From: Cellvibrionales bacterium UBA5860
Lineage (GTDB): Bacteria; Pseudomonadota; Gammaproteobacteria; Pseudomonadales; Porticoccaceae
Assembly (NCBI GenBank): GCA_002431545.1
Contig: DJFY01000126.1
Location: 1 to 8,804, forward strand
Direction of reading: 5' to 3'
Length of the DNA: 8,804 nucleotides
The position numbers and the translations under genes were made by a program. The notes below the pieces were generated by a model that saw only the letters and a list, made by a program, of their open reading frames with translations, made no database searches and was not told the DNA's origin. Position 1 is the stretch's first letter. Each line of letters opens with the position of its first letter. Below are positions 5,064-8,804 of the stretch, in pieces.

Positions 5064-5510
5064 ATGAAACTCAGCGAGGACAACATTGCCGACAGATTAG
5101 CCAACTGGCCGGTGGCGCGTCTGGCCACCGTCAACCCGGACGGGCAAGCCCATCAGGTACCCATGGTTTTCGCCTGGCATGACGCCAAGTTGTGGTCGCC
5201 TATCGACGGTAAGCCAAAACGCCAGGGGCAGCCTGCCAGAGTCCGAAATATTTTGCGGAATCCTTCAGCCAGCGTGTTAATCGACGATTATCGCGATGAC
5301 TGGCGTCAGCTTTGGTGGATCAGACTGGAGGTGGAAATCAACGTGCTGGCGCTCGATAACTGCTCGGCAAGCGACCATGTCAAAGCGCAAAAGGCCTTGC
5401 AGGCCTTACGAGCAAAATACCCTCAATACCTGGACACACCGATCCTGGGGGAGCCGCCAACTCTGCTTGAAATGTCTATTCGTTCAATGACCAGTTGGCG
5501 CGCGACATAA
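5064..5510 (+). CDS. PPOX-class split-barrel oxidoreductase, TIGR03668 type, probably F420-dependent (148 aa)
   Basis: A small flavin/deazaflavin-binding split beta-barrel protein of the pyridoxamine 5'-phosphate oxidase-like superfamily, likely a dimer. The frame extends to an ATG at 4941, but the start at 5064 is preferred: GAGAG (5053-5057) precedes it at a normal distance, and 'MKLSEDNIADRLANWPVARLATV' begins at the family's usual point, whereas the upstream 41 residues look non-conserved. Marks: ARLATVNPDGQAHQVPMVFAW (19-39), KPKRQGQPARVRNILRNP (about 52-69), VLIDDYRDDWRQLWWIRLE (about 73-91) and KYPQYL (about 118-123). The KPKR and DWRQLWW blocks are distinctive of the TIGR03668 (Rv0121-type) subgroup. 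It is the only clear + strand chromosomal gene here, divergent from the LLM gene at 4830 and convergent with the methyltransferase gene. No convincing promoter was found in 4831-5063. Confidence 0.88.
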   Translation: MKLSEDNIADRLANWPVARLATVNPDGQAHQVPMVFAWHDAKLWSPIDGKPKRQGQPARVRNILRNPSASVLIDDYRDDWRQLWWIRLEVEINVLALDNCSASDHVKAQKALQALRAKYPQYLDTPILGEPPTLLEMSIRSMTSWRAT

Positions 5511-5563
5511 GCGTTTATTCTTATCTTCTTAATGTTGTCAGACGCGTAATCATGTTGGACGTG

Positions 5564-5593
5564 GGTCGGACGCGGCGTGGCTTGGTCGGACGC
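5564..5593 (+). repeat. Direct repeat GGTCGGACGC, two copies 20 bases apart
   Basis: Exact 10-base copies at 5564-5573 and 5584-5593 in the 110-base gap between two convergent genes. A period of 20, close to two helical turns, would suit a protein-binding site, but position between gene ends argues against a promoter operator. I see no T-tract hairpin acting as terminator in this gap. Confidence 0.5.
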
Positions 5594-5620
5594 ACCTCGC
5601 GGCAGTTGCAACGCAGCGAT

Positions 5621-6478
5621 TTATCCGTTCTTGGCAGCCTGAACGATCAGGGCGACGCCTTCCGAGACAACACGGGCACCTTGCTGATACTCGGCAACCA
5701 GGCCGGTCAGATCGCGGGCAATGGCAGCGCGCGTCTCGGCATCCGGATCCGCGGCATTGATCGCACCGCCCGAGGGCGCCAACTGCATGAGAAATCTTAC
5801 TGCCTCGTCAGCGTCGTCACCCAGGACAAGCGACGCAGTGTAGGGTTCTATCACGATATCTTTGAAGCCGGCCTGCGCGAGAATGTCTTGAGTACGCTGC
5901 TCGTCACCTAAGGAAAACGGTCCCGGCGCGTCGGGCGCGGGGGGCGGCGGCAGGGGAACATGCCTGGCGACAACCTCCAGTGGACGCGCCACCCAGTGGT
6001 TCAGTGCAGCTTTGGCCCAGCAGGCAAAAACCAGACGACCGCCGGGTTTGAGCGCGTTGAACATATTGTTAAACGCAATCACTGGCTGATCGAAAAACAT
6101 GACACCAAAACGGGAAAAACACAGATCATAGCTGTCGCTGCCAAGATCGGTGGTCTGTGCGTCCAGGCAATCGAAAGCCACGTTTTTCGCCCCCGCAGCC
6201 TCGGCGTTGGCCCGCGCCTTTGCCACAAGCGCATCGGAAATGTCGACGCCCTGCACGCGGCCGTAGGGTCCCACCCTGACTGCCAGATCGAGGGTATTCG
6301 GCCCACACCCGCAGCCGATATCCAGTACGGCTTCGTCAGCCGCAACGCCGGCAACCTCCAGCGCGCGGGCGCCAAAGGGCTGCAAACTGGCGGTCAGCCG
6401 ATCCTCGAAATTCAACCATCGCCGTCCGCCTTCGCCATTCCAGAATTCCTGCATTTCCGCGTTGGGTATCGTCGTCAT
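5621..6478 (-). CDS. Class I SAM-dependent methyltransferase (285 aa)
   Basis: Transfers a methyl group from S-adenosylmethionine to an unidentified, probably small, acceptor in the cytoplasm. The start at 6478 is supported by GGAGAA (complement of 6483-6488) four bases away, the same ribosome-binding sequence as the DUF7064-like gene. The Rossmann core: motif I 'VLDIGCGCGPNTLDLA' (51-66) with the glycine loop, an acidic end of strand 2 'GVDIS' (77-81), the 'FDCLDAQ' adenine-contact region (102-108), motif IV 'YDLCFSRFGVMFF' (117-129) and 'NALKPGGRLVFACW' (about 141-154). The C-terminal part (about 190-285) contains a P-rich 'PLPPPPAPDAPGPFSLGD' lid segment common in this ubiE/PCMT-unlike Methyltransf_25 group. 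Substrate is unknown. It lies downstream of the glyoxalase-like gene on the same strand with a 144-base gap, so it may have its own promoter. Confidence 0.9.
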   Translation of the reverse strand: MTTIPNAEMQEFWNGEGGRRWLNFEDRLTASLQPFGARALEVAGVAADEAVLDIGCGCGPNTLDLAVRVGPYGRVQGVDISDALVAKARANAEAAGAKNVAFDCLDAQTTDLGSDSYDLCFSRFGVMFFDQPVIAFNNMFNALKPGGRLVFACWAKAALNHWVARPLEVVARHVPLPPPPAPDAPGPFSLGDEQRTQDILAQAGFKDIVIEPYTASLVLGDDADEAVRFLMQLAPSGGAINAADPDAETRAAIARDLTGLVAEYQQGARVVSEGVALIVQAAKNG

Positions 6479-6622
6479 GATCTTCTCCGGTTTGATCGTG
6501 GGCTCGAATCCTGGGCTTCGTTCCGATTAATGCCGGCAAGCGGAACGGCCTGTATCGTTTTTGTTAAACCCTGTTTCCCGCCGCAGCCACGGCTGACCAT
6601 GGCCATGCGCGCACGATACCAG

Positions 6623-7414
6623 TCACCAGTTGTTGCGCAGCTCGCGTAACTTGAGGAATACAGTTTTCGCGTCCGGATTCTCCGGCAGATCGGGAAAGGC
6701 TTCCCGCAGACGGGCGATCACTGTCGGGCTTCGCAGGCGAAAGAAAGTATTGACCTCTTTTTCCTGCGCCAGTGTCGTCACCAGCGCGTCTGCAGGATCC
6801 TGATTTTTAATTTGTTCCAGCAGGGACTGGGCTTGCTCGTTATCGGGCTCGCGATCCAGGGTGAATTGCAGATTGTTGACGATGTAGTCGTGGCCGGGAT
6901 AGAGCAACGTAGCGTCGTCGAGTTCCGCCAGTTGGCGGGCGAAGGTATCGTAGAGTTCGGCCGGATGACCGCCATGATGGCAATTGCCGGCACCGGCATT
7001 AAACAGCGTGTCGCCGCTAAACAGCGCCGGTTGCTCGGTCTGGGACAGCAAACAGATATGGCACATGGTGTGGCCCGGCGTATCCAGGGCCAGGAGTTCC
7101 ACCGTGCGCCCCACTTTTATAATGTCGCCGGCATCGAGGCCTCGATCCATGCCGGGGATGCTGGATGCCGCATTTTTGTGCGCCAGGACTTTGGCACCCG
7201 TGGCATCCACGATACCCTGATTACCTCCCGTGTGATCGAAATGCTCGTGTGTGTTGAGCACCTGGGTAATGTCCCAGCCCTTCTGCTTACACACATCCAG
7301 GCACTGCTGATGGGCCAGCGGGTCGATGGCCAGTGCTTCGCCGTTTTCGGGGCAAACAATGAGGTAGTTGAAATTGCGGTAATCGTTTCCCGTCCAGACC
7401 TGTTCGACGATCAT
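6623..7414 (-). CDS. Glyoxalase II-like hydrolase, metallo-beta-lactamase fold (263 aa)
   Basis: Probable hydroxyacylglutathione hydrolase or related thioester hydrolase, which releases an acid and a free thiol, using a binuclear metal centre. Metal ligands visible: THEHFDH (55-61), H115 in 'DTPGHTMCH', D135 in 'FSGDTLF' and H175 in 'LYPGHDY', the complete GloB set. A C-terminal helical part (about 180-263) contains 'EVNTFFRLRSPTVIARLREAF', corresponding to the glyoxalase II substrate-binding extension (NPFLR in classical enzymes). The loop after the metal aspartate reads 'NAGAGNCHHGGHP' rather than the classical GCGR-F-EG, which marks a separate subgroup and leaves the thiol (glutathione or other) open. 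Start at 7414 with AGGAAA (complement of about 7420-7425). It follows the LLM gene at 7477 by 62 bases and is probably co-transcribed with it. Confidence 0.9.
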   Translation of the reverse strand: MIVEQVWTGNDYRNFNYLIVCPENGEALAIDPLAHQQCLDVCKQKGWDITQVLNTHEHFDHTGGNQGIVDATGAKVLAHKNAASSIPGMDRGLDAGDIIKVGRTVELLALDTPGHTMCHICLLSQTEQPALFSGDTLFNAGAGNCHHGGHPAELYDTFARQLAELDDATLLYPGHDYIVNNLQFTLDREPDNEQAQSLLEQIKNQDPADALVTTLAQEKEVNTFFRLRSPTVIARLREAFPDLPENPDAKTVFLKLRELRNNW

Positions 7415-7476
7415 CTGACTTTCCTCTGTTTTCAGGTGCGATTAAAACTGCTTTTTCGGCCTGGCGTTTGCCGCCG

Positions 7477-8481
7477 TCATGCCGCCAGCTCGCGGATCAA
7501 GGCCGGACGTTCTTCGGGGTCGGCATAGCTGAAGTTGATGGTAATACGATCCACCAATCCGGTGTAGCGCGCGCGGATTTTCGGCACAATGTCCTTCGGC
7601 TCACCCACCACCGCAAAAGTGTCGAGTATGGTGTCGTCGATCAAACCGCCCATCTCCGCCCACAGACCACGTTTGGACATTTGATTGAGTTCCGGTTGCA
7701 GAGTTTCCCAGCCGTGGGTTTCCAGCACCCGCTTGTAGGCTGGCGTCGACGCGTAAAACGCGATGCGCTCGCGAATCGCCCTGTCAGTTTTCTTGAAATC
7801 TTCCTCGGTTTTGCCGGAAACCACGAAGACCGGGTAGGACAGCTCGAAATCTGACCGGGACAGCCCTCTCGCCGCGAGACCCTTTTCAATCACAGGTAAT
7901 GTGTGTTCGCGCAGATAGCGGGTCGATGTCAGCGGATGCACCAGCATACCCTCGCAGCAGTCTGCCGCCACCTGAGTCATCAGCGGTCCGACCGCAGCAA
8001 TAAATACCCGTGGCGGACCAAACTCGCTCGTGGTCGGCGTGAACACCGGCGTCATTAAGGTGTGCTGGTAAAACTCGCCGCGAAAATTAAGTGGCTCGCC
8101 ATCGTACCAGTTGGCCCAGATCGCGCGCATGGCCAGAATGATTTCGCGCATGCGTGCTGCGGGTTTCGACCAGGGCATGGAAAAGCGCTTCTCGATATGC
8201 GCCTTGATCTGCGAGCCGAGCCCCAGGATGAAGCGGCCCTGGGAATATGCATTGAGGTCATTACCAATCGCCGCCAGATTCATCGGATTACGGGCAAAGG
8301 CGACGGCTATCGCAGTGATCAGGTCGATGTTCTGACTGTGCTCCGCCGCCAGAACCAGCGGCAGAAACGGGTCGTGACCGGTCTCGATAGTCTGAGCGCC
8401 CGTGTACCCTGCCTGCGCCATATCCTGAATGCGCGAGGCAATTCTGTCCATGCCCATCGGCAGTTCGCCATCTACCTTCAT
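7477..8481 (-). CDS. LLM class oxidoreductase, TIGR03617 type, probably F420-dependent (334 aa)
   Basis: A second luciferase-superfamily TIM-barrel oxidoreductase, of a different subgroup from the one at 3985-4830. Start at 8481, preceded by a GGGG element (complement of about 8487-8491); the opening 'MKVDGELPMGMDRIASRIQ' is the family's usual N-terminus. Marks: AQAGYTGAQTIETGHDPFLPL (22-42), 'IAVAFARNPMNLA' (58-70), 'SQGRFILGLGSQIKAHIEKRF' (80-100), 'RMREIILAMRAIW' (about 109-121), 'HPLTSTRYL' and 'AFYASTPAYKRVLETHGWE' near 245-265. These fit the TIGR03617 group, whose members are predicted rather than generally shown to use F420; length (334) is full. It is likely the first gene of a minus-strand unit with the glyoxalase-like gene, suggesting an oxidation-then-thioester-cleavage relationship, which is inference. 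Confidence 0.9.
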   Translation of the reverse strand: MKVDGELPMGMDRIASRIQDMAQAGYTGAQTIETGHDPFLPLVLAAEHSQNIDLITAIAVAFARNPMNLAAIGNDLNAYSQGRFILGLGSQIKAHIEKRFSMPWSKPAARMREIILAMRAIWANWYDGEPLNFRGEFYQHTLMTPVFTPTTSEFGPPRVFIAAVGPLMTQVAADCCEGMLVHPLTSTRYLREHTLPVIEKGLAARGLSRSDFELSYPVFVVSGKTEEDFKKTDRAIRERIAFYASTPAYKRVLETHGWETLQPELNQMSKRGLWAEMGGLIDDTILDTFAVVGEPKDIVPKIRARYTGLVDRITINFSYADPEERPALIRELAA

Positions 8482-8517
8482 ACATACCCCCGTTTTCTAT
8501 TGACCGGTATCGCCGGT

Positions 8518-8608
8518 GCGCCTTTTTTCGTAGCCTTGTTTAATAGCCTCGCTACATGGCCTTGTTCTACGACCTGGTTGTACGGCTTCGTTTTGTGGCC
8601 TGCTATTT
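8518..8608 (+). repeat. Degenerate 13-bp tandem repeat, seven units
   Basis: Read in steps of 13 from 8518 the units are GCGCCTTTTTTCG, TAGCCTTGTTTAA, TAGCCTCGCTACA, TGGCCTTGTTCTA, CGACCTGGTTGTA, CGGCTTCGTTTTG and TGGCCTGCTATTT. Positions 4 (C) and 6 (T) are invariant; positions 3, 5 and 10 are nearly so; the approximate consensus is TRGCCTYGTTNTA. The array ends 37 bases before the LLM start at 8481 and so sits in its promoter/leader region. The 13-base step rules out a coding repeat. Degeneracy suggests either an old minisatellite or a row of protein-binding sites. Confidence 0.5.
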
Positions 8609-8616
8609 CTATAGAA
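8607..8616. promoter_or_regulatory. 10-bp palindrome TTCTATAGAA upstream of the LLM gene
   Basis: A perfect palindrome directly abuts the 13-bp repeat array. On the minus strand it contains TATAGA, 4 of 6 to a -10 box, with a weak TTATTG about 16 bases ahead. It might be a promoter core or operator for the minus-strand LLM gene, about 125 bases upstream of its start. Confidence 0.25.
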
Positions 8617-8639
8617 GTCTATTCAAGCACAATAAGCCG

Positions 8640-8804
8640 TTAAGGACTATCTGACAGAATGTCTGTAACAGGATGCCCGACTATCAAGGTACAGCGACCC
8701 ACAACCATCAGGACACCAGCGGCATTCCCCGCCGACAGGCCAGCCAAGCCGACACACCGAAAGTAATTAACGGGTCTCGCGGATATTTTGTGCCTCTGAT
8801 TTTG
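8640..8804 (-). CDS. Possible C-terminal end of a gene running off the right edge (54 codons visible)
   Basis: On the minus strand a frame is open from the window edge to a TAA at 8642-8640. The visible part includes 'RPVNYFRCVGLAGLSAGN' followed by 'AAGVLMVVGRCTLIVG' and ends 'HPVTDILSDSP'. The middle is glycine/alanine-rich and hydrophobic, compatible with a membrane segment or an enzyme core; no family is recognised. If real it would lie upstream of the LLM gene on the same strand with a 158-base gap. A chance open frame of this length in GC-rich DNA is quite possible. Confidence 0.22.
   Translation of the reverse strand, partial: QNQRHKISARPVNYFRCVGLAGLSAGNAAGVLMVVGRCTLIVGHPVTDILSDSP

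Larger units (their letters stand above)
8482..8804. other. Right-hand non-coding stretch upstream of the last LLM gene
   Basis: Beyond the LLM start there is no confident gene for 323 bases. It holds a leader (8482-8517) with the small palindrome ACCGGTATCGCCGGT near 8503-8517, the 13-bp repeat array (8518-8608), the TTCTATAGAA palindrome and then a region (8617-8804) whose only notable content is the doubtful partial frame on the minus strand. A + strand frame from 8658 ends after about 34 codons and looks like chance. Confidence 0.5.

Noticed and set aside
6584..6595. CAGCCACGGCTG palindrome downstream of the glyoxalase-like gene
   Set aside because: The stem is five bases with a two-base loop and no T-tract, too weak to call a terminator.
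5960..6649. 229-codon + strand ORF
   Set aside because: It lies opposite the methyltransferase gene, which has complete motifs and a good ribosome-binding site. The + translation shows no family motif and arises from GC-rich codon shadowing.
6812..7528. 238-codon + strand ORF
   Set aside because: It is antisense to the glyoxalase II-like gene with all its metal ligands, and no recognisable domain is present in the + frame.
8518..8608. CRISPR array
   Set aside because: Units are 13 bases, degenerate and contiguous, without spacers.
7468..8643. Long + strand frames opposite the second LLM gene
   Set aside because: They are shadows of a well-conserved full-length LLM oxidoreductase, with no ribosome-binding site or motif of their own.

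Overview
The window joins two unlike pieces of DNA. The left third (about 1-2628) is visibly AT-rich and reads as the distal end of an integron gene-cassette array. Four complete cassettes are separated by five attC-like recombination sites, each with a long imperfect inverted repeat, a left box close to CATAACAA and a right box GGCGTTA. No integrase or attI is present. Cassette ORFs run on the + strand, so they should lie to the left. The right two thirds (2666-8804) is GC-rich, evenly coded and mostly on the minus strand, like ordinary chromosome. The attC style, Shine-Dalgarno usage and enzyme set suggest a gammaproteobacterium, possibly marine, with a sedentary chromosomal integron. The taxon is an inference; there is no rRNA or marker gene.

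Layout of the array: cassette A (87-667) carries a DUF6714-like soluble protein. Cassette B (668-1530) carries a PhzF-family epimerase/isomerase-like enzyme. Cassette C (1531-1975) carries a small protein with four predicted membrane segments. Cassette D (1976-2622) carries a ParD/ParE toxin-antitoxin pair on the opposite strand, with its own upstream palindrome. Stop codons of the + strand ORFs lie inside the left half of their own attC. The ParE stop codon is formed by the first three bases of its cassette. A 9-bp perfect inverted repeat marks the junction with the chromosome.

Layout of the chromosome side: a DUF7064/DUF7065-type (CrtC/AttH-like) protein with a GTG start (2666-3721, -); a 263-bp intergenic region with a possible promoter and a doubtful 26-codon ORF; a luciferase-like (LLM) oxidoreductase of the TIGR03619 type (3985-4830, -); a divergent small split-barrel PPOX-class protein of the TIGR03668 type (5064-5510, +); a class I SAM-dependent methyltransferase (5621-6478, -); a glyoxalase II-like metallo-beta-lactamase-fold hydrolase (6623-7414, -); and a second LLM oxidoreductase of the TIGR03617 type (7477-8481, -). 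Beyond it lie a degenerate 13-bp tandem repeat and an open frame that runs off the right edge.

Three of the chromosomal enzymes belong to families usually predicted to use coenzyme F420. Together with a methyltransferase, a DUF7064 protein and a thioester hydrolase they could form a catabolic or detoxification neighbourhood for a hydrophobic or carbonyl substrate. The substrate cannot be read from the sequence. I see no CRISPR array, rRNA, tRNA, insertion sequence or prophage gene. The least-explained items are the antisense toxin-antitoxin cassette, the F420-type cluster beside an integron, the 13-bp repeat and the CxxC-containing small ORF.
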